64,000 nucleotides of DNA from Macrotrachela quadricornifera (taxonomy: Eukaryota > Rotifera > Eurotatoria > Philodinida > Philodinidae), in NCBI GenBank assembly GCA_022393335.1, contig JAJEKB010020944.1, forward strand, positions 235,583 through 299,582, given 5' to 3'. Below are positions 1 through 11,778 of this stretch, piece after piece. The notes below the pieces were generated by a model. The model had not been told where the DNA came from, ran no database searches, and saw only the letters and a program-made list of their open reading frames with translations. A program made the translations under genes and the position numbers. Each line of letters starts with the position of its first letter. Positions within the stretch are counted from its first letter, which is position 1.

Positions 1-1080
1 CGACCTCGAAAACCTTTGTTGAAGCATTAAGATTCAATCTTCTCAAAGTTGAGATTTCTTGTTGGTTTCTCTAAGAACATGTTTCAATGGCCCTTGACCT
101 GGCACAAACAAACAAACGCATTTCACTTTTTTTCATATGAATCTCTCTTCAGTCAACGAAGTAGTAGATTTCAAAACTTTTGAAACCTAATCCTACCAAT
201 TGATTCCTCGCCCTTAAAAGCGCGTTGGTCAAATTTTATAAAAATAATCAGTTTTTTGGGGTAAAACAAAATTTTTACAAAATCATAAAAAAAGTAATGG
301 TACCGTTCAATTCCGCGACGCCAAAAACCTTCTAAGAACGTTTTCAGGAATTTTACGTTGTAGTATTATTGATGTAATCGTTGCTGTTTTTTGATTAGTT
401 AGGAGAGGCAGACAGACAAACAAACTTTAAAGAAACTTACGGCCATACAATCCTTTCGTTCATAAAACGGAATAAATTGATCGACACATGATAGATAAAT
501 AACAATGAACGATATAATTATATGGCAAATTGAGAAATGATTTAATCTGTACAATCGTTTTTCGCGAAGTACAATTCTTTAATATATATTTTAGATCATT
601 CACCGGTTTTATTCTAGCTTAATGTTTAAATCCAAGATTTTTCACGGCAAATCTGAAATATTAACAGAATCTAATTCAAAATTTGTTAGTTGGGCATTCA
701 ATACTACTCATAAAAGTAAACTACGAGATAGATAACAACATTGAAAACACAGATAGCACAACCTAAAACCACAAGTACAGCCGATTTAAATCCTCGGCAC
801 CGATTACCTTTAGTCAAACTGTATGAAAAAATTTTTTTTCTTAAAAAAATCTATTCTTTGTGTAAAAAAATCAACCTCAAAAAAATTTTAAAAAACTAAC
901 ATCATCAATCGATTCTCCGACCCCAAAAACCTATGTAACGAATTTTTTCTTAGAATTATTAATGAGTTTTCATTAGTTTAGCAAATACTCAATTCTGATT
1001 GGCTTGGTGGGATAGACAAACTTTAAGCATTTTAGCCTGCGTATTTAAACACTTTATAACCCTTGCTTTCAGAAAAGGGA
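1..1080. other. No gene; diverged repeat sequence
   Basis: I see no coding region. Two stretches, about 210-450 and about 790-1035, resemble each other in direct orientation: both carry a T-rich/A-rich block, then a CCAAAAACCT-like string, then a GACAAACTTTAA string. This suggests an old duplicated repeat. No terminal repeats or target-site duplication could be fixed. Confidence 0.35.
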
Positions 1081-1082
1081 AC

Positions 1083-1495
1083 AACGTGAAGAGCTCTATC
1101 ATTTATATAAGATCACCTATTTTATAGTTGTACTTTTTGTTTTCAAAATGAACAAAATTTTGAGCGATCCAGTTCTGACCGTGAGAAAATAATATTTTTT
1201 GGCATAAGATGAATTCGTTCTATTTTATCTCATCTAGCTGTTTTTTTATATGTTTTATTTAAGAAAATAATAAATTACACCAAAATATACAGCATGAAAA
1301 GCTCTATAATTTATACAGAACAATTATAAATAGGTGAAATAAGAAAAGAGTGGATTCATCTTGCATCAAAAACAAATCTCATTTGAGCACGAGAGAAATT
1401 TGATCATTCAAAACTTTGTTCATTTTGAAAACAAAAAGTGCAACCATTAAATAAGTGGTCATGTGTAAACTGTAGAACTTTTCACGCTGCATCTA
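1083..1495. repeat. Hairpin (inverted repeat), MITE-like
   Basis: The sequence around 1085-1185 (CGTGAAGAGCTCTAT, later TTTTTGTTTTCAAAATGAACAAA) recurs in reverse complement around 1405-1490. The two arms enclose about 200 bp. A partial third copy of the GAAAAGCTCTATAATTTATA string lies at about 1295. Ends and target duplication were not resolved. It is probably a small non-autonomous foldback element. Confidence 0.55.
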
Positions 1496-2598
1496 TTGGT
1501 ATATTTTGTTACTAAATAGAGCGAAGTAAGTAATGAAAGAATGGAATGCAAAGCGGAGCGGTTCATTATTTTCAATCCATTGGTTTTTACAGCATTCCGT
1601 ATCCCTTTACTTTTCATCTTTTTTCAAATGTATCTAAAACAGTTTTTGAGTTTAGTCATACAAGAGTTTGTAGAGAATTTCAAGCGCTACCTTTTCATAA
1701 AAAAACAATGGCTTAACAGACAAATATTAAAAGAGATATCCTCAAAATATTGAGGATCAGAACTTATGCTATATCTTTTATGTAATTATTAATATGTAAG
1801 ATAGAATGAATTTTCTATGATGATATGGCGTATGCATTTTCTCTTTCGTTCTTTTCTGTTAGTTTAAAAGTATCAGAATAATAAATGTATATTTCACGTT
1901 CATTTTACGTATTAATATCATGCTTGAATGCACATGTTTTTTTTGGTATGGTTTATGCATTTTCTATTTCCTTTCGTCATGTTACATATAGATAGTGGTG
2001 ACATGGGCATAATAAAGAGGAGATAGTGGGAGTTAGACGTCATACATTCATACTTTTCGTTTTGATGTCATGATTGAATGCATATATTAGTTTTCTTTTC
2101 GAAAACATACCTTTCTTCACAACCCATTAGAATAGAAAATCAGACTATACTATTATTCCAGCTTCTTAAAAGAGTATATTTGCAAATATATAATTGATGT
2201 AGATATGAGATTGAAGTTTTGCAAACTATCTACAAAAACAGCAAAAGCTTTATCAATAGAATAAGTATAGAATTAAATTTTTTTATTTAAATATTTATAT
2301 ATTTTTACTTAGAAAATCCCTTTCCTTTCACTAATTGGACTTTCAATAGACACCTATAGTTACATTAAAACAATCTATTTGAATAGGAATAAGAGAAAAT
2401 ATTTATCGATCGGCTTTTCTTTTTCAATTAAATTGTAGGATTTCATATGTGACTCTAGTATACCGATTTAAGCCGATCATTCTATCGCGATACATTCACA
2501 GTTTATATTCTTTCCCCTTTAAAAAAGGATTGAAATTGTAAAACGTGCTATATATTTTTTACAATATTAGAGTGATAATAATAAATTGAAGAATAGAA
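1496..2598. other. AT-rich intergenic stretch
   Basis: Nothing supported as a gene or RNA. The short open frame at 1541-1753 has no recognisable domain and ordinary AT-rich composition. The last 100 bases before 2599 presumably hold the promoter of the next gene, but I cannot point to a convincing element. Confidence 0.4.
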
Positions 2599-3625
2599 AT
2601 GGCTTGGACAGCTGTCCTATTTCTGTTCTGTATTATTTCAACCGTCGACTGTTACTGGAAACCAACTCCTCTCACTAATTGGACATGGCAATTATCAGGT
2701 AAGATCGACACAACGAAGAATGTCGTTATGTATGATATTGATTTGTGGGATACGACTGTGGCTACAATCACTACACTGAAAAAAGCAGGCAAGAAGGTCA
2801 TTTGTTATTTCAGGTACAATCATATTCTTCTTAAAATTAATTTTTTACTGTGTAGATATGTTTACCAAAACATTTGTCTTATTTTTTAGCGCAGGAAGTT
2901 ATGAAGATTGGCGGTCGGACAAAGGTCTCTTTCCTGATGCTGTCAAAGGTAATAAACTAGATGATTGGTCAGTATTAATTTTATCTCTTCAATTACAATA
3001 CGACACTTCTCTTAAAACATAGGGCTGGCGAATGGTGGTTAGACATTCGTCGTATAGATATATTAGGACCGATCATGAAAGCTCGTATGGATATGGCCAA
3101 GAGCAAAGGTTGTGACGGTGTCGAGCCTGATAATGTCGATGCTTATACAACAGATAATAAAGGAGGAGGTTTTAAACTCACTTACAACGATCAGATCATT
3201 TATAACTCTTGGTTAGCAAAAGAAGCTCATGCACGTGATCTATCGATTGGATTGAAGAATGATGTTGATCAAGTCAAAGATCTTGTCACTCATTTTGACT
3301 GGGCACTTAATGAAGAATGTTGGCAATACAATGAATGTAATACACTTGAACCATTCATTAAAGGTAAGATAGTCTTAGAATGTTATCCATTTTTCTATAT
3401 TCGAATTAATCATTCCAAAATCCTCAGTCAAGCAGACGAAGAATGCTTTTATCTATCTTTTTTTTTTTTATAGCAAACAAGGCAGTCTTCAATTGTGAGT
3501 ATAAAACGCTTCGTAATTGTTCAAAAGCTGTACAATCTAAAATCAGTTCAATTCAAGGACCATTGGCACTCAATGGACAGAATATGAAAATGTGTAATCT
3601 ACAAGGACAGTTGGTTTCATATTGA
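2599..3625 (+). CDS. Secreted GH114-like glycoside hydrolase (endo-alpha-1,4-polygalactosaminidase family), 4 exons
   Basis: The joined exons 2599-2813, 2890-2967, 3023-3363 and 3474-3625 give a protein of 261 residues, about the family's usual length. All three introns are GT-AG (76, 55 and 110 bp) and all joins keep frame. A hydrophobic N-terminal signal peptide (first about 18 residues, ending VDC) points to secretion. The mature part shows features of the GH114/TM1410-type TIM barrel: KVICYFSAGSYEDWR (split by intron 1), then WWLDIRR, then CDGVEPDNVD with acidic residues expected in the active site, then GLKND and the NEECWQYNEC segment. Characterised family members cleave alpha-1,4-galactosaminogalactan; the substrate here is not shown by the sequence. 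The family is mostly bacterial and fungal, so horizontal acquisition followed by intron gain is a reasonable inference. The gene looks intact. Confidence 0.85.
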
Positions 3626-4533
3626 ATTTAAGAAATATTGTTGTTACAGTGTTTATTTGAGTATTTAAATATACATTAAGAAAGATCGTTAATTTGTGAA
3701 ATCGACGATGTAGATCATTCGAGAAGTAGGAGATATGTATATTTGTAAAAAGGTGCGATTACTGAAAATAGATACGTGGATTAAAAGATCATTCAAAGAT
3801 AGTAGGGACAAACAAATACATAATTCTCATTATAGCAACCATGCAACACGCATGGAATTATCTCAAGAAAGTATTCGATTAATCATACTATTTTATATGA
3901 CATGTCAATAAGTCTGCAATTCTTTGTATGAAGAAGATAAAAGATTCAATAAACTTGTATATTTTTTGAACTAGAATAGCTATCAAAATCAGGCTTGCAA
4001 AGATCAATAGAAGACGTGTTAGTCTATTTTTTTATGATGTAAGTATTAAAGGATTTAGAAAATCGAATCAGTTATCATGACAATCATATAATGAATTCTC
4101 AATATCCGTGTTGATGAATCTTAAGCAAGATCGAAACGCGTCATGTGAATACTCTAAATCTAAAATTCTTTATAAATTTGTTCTCAAGATGGGAGTAATT
4201 TGACAAATCACAGAATATTTTTGGAAGGCTTTATAGTTCATATCGGTTGTGACTAATTACAAACTCCTGGAGTCATTTTTTCGCATACTACTTGATGGTT
4301 GATAAAAAAAATTTTGTACAAAATACATCTGATCTATTTGCTGTCTGCGTATTAAGTTAGATCCAAGGGCGAAACGTTATCTCGATGTTTCTGCCTCTTC
4401 TATTACCTTCATATCTTCATGAAATATCAACCAAGTGTCCAGCAAATAAAGAGTACTGTTATCAGTAGTAAATGAAAATAAGTTGCGTAAACGCAGTTTT
4501 TATTATTTTCTGGTGGTAAAGTTAATAAAGGAG
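3626..4533. other. Intergenic, nothing recognised
   Basis: AT-rich sequence between the GH114-like gene and the next open frame. No ORF with recognisable content, RNA gene or clear repeat was found. The open frame of the next gene extends back to 4483, but only with a TTG codon, so I treat that extension as non-coding. Confidence 0.4.
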
Positions 4534-5838
4534 ATGCAAAATATGTTAAATTGTTTTAAATCAACTAAAAGAAATATCACTATCATACAAGCAGATTACA
4601 TGTTGAACAGTGAAGAACGCCCTTTAGAGTGCCTTAATGAAGAACAGAGGCATTGTATACAACATCGAGCAACGACAACGGCTACCAGATCTGTATTAGA
4701 TTGGTATGTAGTGCCAACATTTGTCAAACCGAAAGATAAAATCTATTTGTTTGCGTCGAATGGGCCGCGTACTCCGACACCGATCACGTTCACCAATGGT
4801 AATCCAACGAGTTTTACTAAGGAGATCATCTCGTTGGCTGAGACGCAACTGAAAAACTTGCAGAATGACGTAAGCGAATTAACACCCATAGTACTTCAGA
4901 ACGGATTTCTTGTTGATGAAATTGTTAACTGCCCCAATCAGTTGGCTACTGTCTTTGTTGCATACTATTCAAATGGGTTACCGGATGATGTTCGTAACGA
5001 CATACTAGTCGAATACAAATCCCATGAGTTGAATAGGATGTCAGTGCGAGTTAACGTACATTATTTGTCAAAACCGATAAGCCCCATAACTCTGTCCGAT
5101 GTTGATGCAAATGAGACTGTATCCCGTATCAAACAGCGAGTGTTGAAAGACGAAGATATAGAGCGTCGATTCACTCTATCTTATGCTGGTCATAATTTAA
5201 AAGATGAACTGTCATTACTTTCTATCCACAAGGAGATTATCCCGCTCAATACACACAGCAACACATTTATATTACTCGAATCAAGAGGTACTGAGAATAT
5301 TTCTGAATCTCATGATAATAGTGCATCAATATCTATGGACACATGTCTTCATCATCAACAGCAGTATATCCACACATTGCTGCTCGTTCTGCGTCTACGC
5401 ATTCACTCATTAGTGCATACCAACAAGAAGAATATCGCTCACTTTTTGACCATTTGCAAGAAGGATCGAATAGTTGAAACTCCATCTAAAATGGATTTAG
5501 ATGTCACGCTTCTAGCAATGCTGGACATGCTCAAACTTAAGGACATGGATTGGGACTATAATGATATAGTGCAAATTAAATATAGCCACATGACAAACCC
5601 CGTTGATACACTTTGTTATCGTCTAGCTGAAACACTTTTAGAACGTGTACGGACTGTAGTATTTTTTTGGTTGGCCTTTGATCCTCAATCGTCACTTGAT
5701 TCAAATTCTACTCTAACAAAAGAGCTTCAAAATATTCTAGATAATTTGGATGCAATGCTGACTGACCGAATACGTATTTCTTTAATTACGTCATCAAAGT
5801 CAGTTTCTGCATGGATACCATTCGATAAGAACATCTAA
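4534..5838 (+). CDS. Unknown protein with a possible ubiquitin-like segment
   Basis: A long single-exon open frame. The first ATG in frame is at 4534 and gives 434 residues; a later ATG (MLNSEERP, about 4600) is another candidate start. I do not recognise the family. A middle segment (about residues 180-260: VRVNVHYL, then TLSDVDANETVSRIKQRV, then FTLSYAGHNLKDELSLLSIH) has the strand-helix-strand spacing and the Y-A-G-x-x-L-x-D turn of ubiquitin-like folds, where the family pattern is F-x-G-x-x-L-x-D. No diglycine is present. The N-terminal third carries an NEEQRHCIQHRATT segment; the C-terminal third is helical with no motif I know. The length of the open frame in AT-rich DNA argues that it is real. 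An upstream exon cannot be excluded. Confidence 0.6.
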   Translation: MQNMLNCFKSTKRNITIIQADYMLNSEERPLECLNEEQRHCIQHRATTTATRSVLDWYVVPTFVKPKDKIYLFASNGPRTPTPITFTNGNPTSFTKEIISLAETQLKNLQNDVSELTPIVLQNGFLVDEIVNCPNQLATVFVAYYSNGLPDDVRNDILVEYKSHELNRMSVRVNVHYLSKPISPITLSDVDANETVSRIKQRVLKDEDIERRFTLSYAGHNLKDELSLLSIHKEIIPLNTHSNTFILLESRGTENISESHDNSASISMDTCLHHQQQYIHTLLLVLRLRIHSLVHTNKKNIAHFLTICKKDRIVETPSKMDLDVTLLAMLDMLKLKDMDWDYNDIVQIKYSHMTNPVDTLCYRLAETLLERVRTVVFFWLAFDPQSSLDSNSTLTKELQNILDNLDAMLTDRIRISLITSSKSVSAWIPFDKNI

Positions 5839-6832
5839 CAAAACACAATTTTTATAGGCGTCATTACAGTAAGGAAGAAATCGCTACTTCAGCTACTTTG
5901 AAATAGCTTGAGATAGATTGTAATTATTTTTGAGAGAGAATTTTCAAGATGATTTCCGAGTTAAATGACCACTTAACGCGAACGTTATCTCAAAAAACAT
6001 ATGTGAATCATCTATCTCAAATCCACGCCATGCTTGACGTAGTTAAAGTGATGTAGTAGAGCGTTTTTTCGTTGAATTATAGAGAAGGTGTGCAGTTAGA
6101 AATATGACTTCTCAATAATCTTTAATCTGATGTCAGACTCTGATGAAACATTGAAAAACACATACTAGGATTTTTGCGTTAATTTTGCACTTTTATATTC
6201 ATCTTTTTGAAATATTTTCTCGAATAAATACTATAGTAATATTGTTCTTTTTAAGGTTCAGCTTAATACTACATTTCTATAAATGCAAACAAGCAATTCT
6301 TCCATTTCAGACGTCAACGATCACAGCCGATTGGCACCGACGGCTTCCAATAACATCTCGTCAAATTTCATTGAAGTCGTATAAAATTCATTTGTCGAAT
6401 TACTGGTTCTAGATATATACTTACTTACTGGCTTTATTGATGTCAACTATGTGTCAAAATGAAAAAACTTTGGAAACTATAGTATTCGAAGCTTATCATT
6501 ATAATAAAAGGATGTATTATTCTACATTGATAGTCTAAAACTATGCTACTCACATCATATGTTAGATTCAAATATATTGAATATGTCATTCTGTTATAAA
6601 ATGAAAATTTCTACTATTGTCAAAACTGTAACGCAATCATAAATCTCTTACGAGATAATACTTAATAGATGTGGGTACAATTAACAATTAACAGAAGCAA
6701 CTATAATGAAAACTATTCAAATTCTCTGACGCTCATTCAGATGTCTGACACTCGAATGATCTCTCAAACTAATCTGTTCGTATAAAGTTACCTTTCTCAG
6801 CTTTGCTCTTCAGTTTCGAACGTTCTTAATGG
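5839..6832. other. Intergenic, nothing recognised
   Basis: AT-rich sequence with only short meaningless open frames. No repeats with clear ends were found. The promoter of the membrane-protein gene should lie at its right end. Confidence 0.4.
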
Positions 6833-8380
6833 ATGATCTCGTGGAACCACATGAAAGCAATAATGGCACTGATTACTATTGTTCTCTTCTCACCGTTAAT
6901 ATCTTTTCATTTAGTGACTAATCAATTATACAAAAAATGGAGCGGAACTTGTAAATATAACCTGGTCGTGATCATTATAAGCATATTGTTGTGCTGTATT
7001 CCAGTTGTGAATCTAATCATGTATTATGTATACGATCTATGGAGTGTCATCAGTCATCCCATACAGATTTTTGCGACAATTGTATTCGCTATGTACACCG
7101 GATTGATCTATGGTCTTTGGTGGATTGATCACAAGATTTACAGTTCATCTCAAAACATCACATCATTTCAAGAGATACTCGACTATGCGGAACTTCGGAC
7201 ATTAAATGTAAGATCAGAGCCACTGCATTACTGTTGTGAAGCGGAATCTGAAGGGCCAGGTAATTTTGCCTTATTTACCAGAGACAGACTCGCTGAGAAC
7301 ACATTTAATCAAAAACCATTTGGTGAAAGGATGGATTTACATTGGTTTGGATTTATTCGGACATTTAAGAATGATATGAACCCTTTCAAGACTCAATTTC
7401 GGACGGGTGAGGATGAAAGTAGTGGGTGGGTACAGAAAACAGAAAAGAAAAAAGTACATAGATGTACTATTAGGAATCAAATGGATAAACTTGCTCTTTG
7501 GAAGGTATTGTTATTACTGATGTCACTAATATGGATGTCTTCTATCGTTGGTATTCCAGTCCTTTTGTTAGAAATTAAGACCAATGCAAGTAGCATTCGA
7601 TCATCTAATATGACACATTGTGCTCGTAATTGTTCTCTTCTTCATTATGCTGATATAGGGCGATACATTGGACATGTGGCGTATATAATGCATCACTTAA
7701 TCTTAACGTTTTATTTATGGGCTAGCATCTACTTCTTTTCGGAGTCATACAAGTCATTAAGACGTATTATCACGAGTATCAGCGAGTTTGACAATCTATA
7801 TGAGAGCTCATCGTATTTCTTCGATATTACAAATTCGAATTCTCTGCAGTTCATTGTAGCATCAATACGATATGAACTTCGACGAGTGAGAAATGCAATT
7901 GGACCAATGATGGCGATACATTATATGCTAATCGTGAGCATCGGTCTTGTTGTCACTGCTGCCGTATTCTATTTCGTTACGCATCATTCAATTACACAGA
8001 AACCTATCATATTTTGTCTACTTCATGTAATTATCTTTGCCATTTATTTGATCATCCTAATCTTACAAGTTCTTTTCATGAATCGAACTGTTACGGATAA
8101 GCTTCCTGATTTGTTGTATACGAAGAAACGATATTTAGACGAATTGATTGCAGAACAACATAGAATGAACGTATTAAGGAACAACAAGTTATTGAAAAAA
8201 CTAAAAGCATCGCGAAACTCACTCGTAGATATCATAGCTGATTTGAAATTTACACAAGATAGGGATGTGATTAAAATTTTTCGCTATATCACAATTGATA
8301 CGTCGTTGTTTCTTAAAATTATCGTACTAATAATTACAAATTTAGGTTCATGGATTGCTTCGTTGCTCCACAATATGTAA
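6833..8380 (+). CDS. Multi-pass membrane protein of unknown family
   Basis: A 515-residue single-exon frame starting with ATG at 6833; the ATG at 6829 is out of frame. About eight hydrophobic segments are visible, near residues 9-28, 43-67, 78-100, 223-247, 274-303, 361-385, 391-415 and 490-512. A soluble loop of about 120 residues lies between segments 3 and 4, with probable N-glycosylation sites (NAS, NMT, NCS) between segments 4 and 5. A charged loop of about 75 residues (YTKKRYLDELIAEQHRMNVL) precedes the last segment, which sits at the very C terminus. This pattern of a long loop and then a terminal helix is loosely like invertebrate gustatory-receptor-like proteins, but the diagnostic TYhhhhhQF motif is not seen, so I assign no function. 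It is likely an integral membrane receptor or channel. The frame is intact. Confidence 0.7.
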   Translation: MISWNHMKAIMALITIVLFSPLISFHLVTNQLYKKWSGTCKYNLVVIIISILLCCIPVVNLIMYYVYDLWSVISHPIQIFATIVFAMYTGLIYGLWWIDHKIYSSSQNITSFQEILDYAELRTLNVRSEPLHYCCEAESEGPGNFALFTRDRLAENTFNQKPFGERMDLHWFGFIRTFKNDMNPFKTQFRTGEDESSGWVQKTEKKKVHRCTIRNQMDKLALWKVLLLLMSLIWMSSIVGIPVLLLEIKTNASSIRSSNMTHCARNCSLLHYADIGRYIGHVAYIMHHLILTFYLWASIYFFSESYKSLRRIITSISEFDNLYESSSYFFDITNSNSLQFIVASIRYELRRVRNAIGPMMAIHYMLIVSIGLVVTAAVFYFVTHHSITQKPIIFCLLHVIIFAIYLIILILQVLFMNRTVTDKLPDLLYTKKRYLDELIAEQHRMNVLRNNKLLKKLKASRNSLVDIIADLKFTQDRDVIKIFRYITIDTSLFLKIIVLIITNLGSWIASLLHNM

Positions 8381-10857
8381 CTCTATTTTATCCTCTTCGC
8401 CAAATAAACAACCTTTACTTTATTGTTAAAATTCAAGAATGAATCGTAGACAATATTTTCAGCAAGATGTAACTTATAGAAATACGAAACTCAATTACTA
8501 TTCATTTTTTCGAAGTTTTTTAACGATGATTGTAGTTATATGCTACGAATGAGATTTAGTCCATTGAGTTTAGATTTATTTTTATATAGTGAAAAGTATG
8601 AGGAACGGCTAATAAGCAAGTCGATCCTATAACGTTTTTCATTCAAAATCCCAGCTATATTGTACTAAACGAAAGAACTTGGTGAATTGAGCACTTTTTG
8701 TGACGAACCTTGGTCTTTTAAATGAAATTGTGAAGAGTTCTGGAAAAGTTAAGCTATAAAATTTCAGTTATTTTAGTCGTTGTCATGCTCAGAGTTCTTC
8801 ATGATTTCATTTAAAAGATCAAGTTTTGTTCAATATAACATTTGCAACTGTTGATAAATCTTCATTACAAAAAGAAATTCATAATTCATGAAGAGAATTA
8901 AAATCTGGTTTGAATATATTTTAAGTAAATGGATGATCAGCTATATCAAGAAAACATTGCTTCATTCATATTTTCTGTTTCATTTTCATCAATTGATCTA
9001 TATAGTCTCATTATATTCTCATATTCTTTATAAATAATCCTTGTTGTTGAATGTAACAATAGATGTCAACATTTTTTAAATCAATACTACATCCAGCTAG
9101 ATTTAGTGCAACAATAATATCATTATCAAGTTTTATATGTTCATCACTTCGAAAATAAACATAAATATGATTGAACATCATATACATCACGTATAGTTTG
9201 ACAAATAATAAAAACAATTCGATGATGTAACATTGGAAAAAAATTAGATACCCTATATGTTATTGCTTAACTGTGTTGACATTGAATGTTCAAATTTAGT
9301 TATCTAATCTGTAGCGATTTCTAATAAATATGTTTTTTAGATTTATATATCTATGAATTTTTCTTTCAGTACTTTCAATGATTCAATCTTTATGAAATTT
9401 TCAATCGAGAAATACAATGATGTAAAAGTATAAAATCGATTAAAATGTTTTCATTGATAGAATCATTGAGCAAACAGAAAATATTTGTTATATGTCAAAA
9501 CAAATGTGTACAAGTTAATCTTTTCTCTAGTTTCTTGAAATTACACATATTACTTTACTATTTGGTTACAGCTATAGAAATCATGAAAATACTTCTTTCT
9601 TGTATGTATTTATCCAGTTAGAATACTGTTAATTTCATTCTAAATAATAACTAGTGTTTCTTCTCTATTATTTGTCATTTACATAATGTGTTACATTCTC
9701 AATTAATATTGATATCAGGAAAGCAAAACTTGCCATCGGAAAATCTCACGATCAATGGTAAAATTGTTACGAGCGTATTTCTCTAATAGGAAATTTGATT
9801 TAATTCTTTGATATTTTTAAACAATTGAGTAATTGTATATGATCTGTAAGATAAAAATTTGTCAACTAGAGTACTACTTATTTTCATGATGAGGTACCAT
9901 TTTTTGAAATAATTTAAATATTTTAAAACAAAAATAATAGACATACTCTTTTATATATCAGTACAAATCAGTTTGATATTCTTATGCGAGACTGTTAAAT
10001 AAAATTATATTTAAATATTTCATCCAAAATTTGATGGTTGTATATAAAGAGTATTCTATTTTCTGTACAATATTACAAATGTGAAATGAGAAACATGGAT
10101 CTTTTAAGAGAGTATGGACGGACTTCCTTTTAGCAATTTAAACAAAAAAATTTGTAGGCACTATATATATATATGATAAATCATCCTATTACTGATATCT
10201 ACAGAATTAAAATTTTAACGGATAAAGATGTATAAATGTTTACAGGCAGTTATTTTTGTATTTAAAATATTTTTAAAAAATTATTTGAATGTCATGTTAA
10301 ATGATATTGTTCAAATCATTGATCATTATTATGTATTTTTAAGAACATCGATCACCAAGATTTGGATCTCATAATCGTAAATTAATGATGTTAAACCATA
10401 TATATCTATATTCATCTTTGTCTGAATCTTTTATATAATAATAAAAATTATTGAGTTTTCATTGATGAAAAGAGAATATTTATTACCGATCAGTGAAAAT
10501 AAAGCACATCATCGCTGAACATCTTGTAAGCAAGATCTTACTCAAGAACTTGACTCAATAGTATTCACTACAGATTTTTTACCACTGTTTAGAATTAGAT
10601 CGTGTTCACTTGTTCAATTTAATTTTAGACTCATATTCAAATAGACTTTTTCAGAAATATTTAGATCCATCTATAAACGAACCACATGAATTCTATTTTC
10701 GTCAACATTTTTCGAAGAAATGCACGCTTGTTTTTGTGTTTTTATAGCTTCTATAAAGTAGTTTTATTATTATGTATTTTTTTCAGGTAACAATGATTTA
10801 GTAGGTTGATAAGTTATATATAAAGTTTATTAAGAAAGAAAAGAGAAGTAAGAAGTA
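8381..10857. other. Long AT-rich intergenic region
   Basis: About 2.5 kb with no supported gene. It contains one small hairpin, listed separately. The minus-strand frame at 9011-9217 is short and unlike any family I know. Sequence around 10,790-10,857 is probably the 3' flank of the minus-strand GDSL gene. Confidence 0.4.
8707..8831. repeat. Small hairpin
   Basis: CTTGGTCTTTTAAATGAAAT at about 8710 pairs with ATTTCATTTAAAAGATCAAG at about 8796-8815, and GAAGAGTTCT pairs with AGAGTTCTTC. Similar TTTAAAAGATCAAAGTTCAATCTAACAT text occurs at about 18,665, so it may belong to a dispersed family. Confidence 0.45.
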
Positions 10858-11778
10858 TTAAGCATGATGAATATAGCAACCAGCACTGTTAACCGCATAT
10901 GAGGTCAGAAGAAATTGTCGAACAGCATCGGCAATCAATCCATGCACGCGAGTTGTAAAGTGTACAGTATCGAGGAAAACATACTTTTCAGGATTTTTAC
11001 AGATTTTCACTACCGTATTAGCATCTACGGCATTCCAACAATTGTTGGTTGTATTTGTAAAGTAGTCGGAATTGCTAGTGACAATTTTTGTGATAAGAAA
11101 ATTGATGTCGAAAATATTGAGCGATGCTTGCGTATTGTTTTGTTGGATAATTGTCAAACCAGCCGTCAAGATGTCATTAAACAACGTTGTGAGATAACTT
11201 AGAACAGGTGGTGGTGCAAGTGTTTGACTAAGGGGAACATATTGAGCCGGTACTGAATTAAACACAAGAATATATTTGGCACCTTTAGCAAGCAAATCTT
11301 TAACTCCATTCAAGAGACTGACTGCAATTGCAGGCGGAGTTAATGTTCGATTGAAAATAAAATCATTACCACCAGCCCAAAGAACGTAGAGAGTACGTGT
11401 AAAGTCGATATGGTTTGAGCTAGGGCGACGAAAGTAAGTCTCAATCTGTTGTCGAACGCCTGGGATAGGAATAGTATTGAACTTGGCATAGCCTTGAACG
11501 AATTTATTATCGGTTGTTGCACTTCCGTAGGCATAATTCTCGACTTCACACACTTTTAATTGATCTACCCAATTGGGACCATTACAGAATCGACCACGAA
11601 AATATGGAGGCACCAAAGGCCATGTACGATGAGATACTTCGTAAACTTTACCTGTATCCGTGTATGAATCACCAAATGTCACCACTTTTCTGAAGCGGAT
11701 ATCTTGAAAGGTCTCTTTTTCAGCGAGAATCGCTGGCATGAAAAAACCGAGAATAAGACAAGAAGCACAGTTTAGCAT
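10858..11778 (-). CDS. Secreted GDSL (SGNH) esterase/lipase
   Basis: A single-exon gene of 306 residues starting with ATG at 11778. The first 19 residues (ending PAILA) form a signal peptide. The SGNH blocks are visible in order. Block I is FGDSYTDTG, with nucleophile Ser38. Block II is the YAYGSAT region. Block III is LWAGGNDF with the GxND Asn. Block V is LDTVHFTTRVHG, with Asp about 270 and His about 273 completing the triad. This arrangement matches fungal, plant and bacterial GDSL lipases/acylhydrolases; the acyl substrate is not predictable. Cysteines near the C terminus (NNCWN, VKICKN) may form disulfides, consistent with secretion. There is no intron, and such enzymes are patchily distributed in animals, so horizontal origin is possible but unproven. 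The frame is intact. Confidence 0.87.
   Translation of the reverse strand: MLNCASCLILGFFMPAILAEKETFQDIRFRKVVTFGDSYTDTGKVYEVSHRTWPLVPPYFRGRFCNGPNWVDQLKVCEVENYAYGSATTDNKFVQGYAKFNTIPIPGVRQQIETYFRRPSSNHIDFTRTLYVLWAGGNDFIFNRTLTPPAIAVSLLNGVKDLLAKGAKYILVFNSVPAQYVPLSQTLAPPPVLSYLTTLFNDILTAGLTIIQQNNTQASLNIFDINFLITKIVTSNSDYFTNTTNNCWNAVDANTVVKICKNPEKYVFLDTVHFTTRVHGLIADAVRQFLLTSYAVNSAGCYIHHA

Noticed and set aside
6833..8380. Assignment of the membrane protein as a gustatory receptor
   Set aside because: The topology is loosely similar but the family's C-terminal signature is missing, so it is left as unknown.
9011..9217. Small minus-strand hydrophobic frame
   Set aside because: Short, AT-driven composition and no context that supports it.
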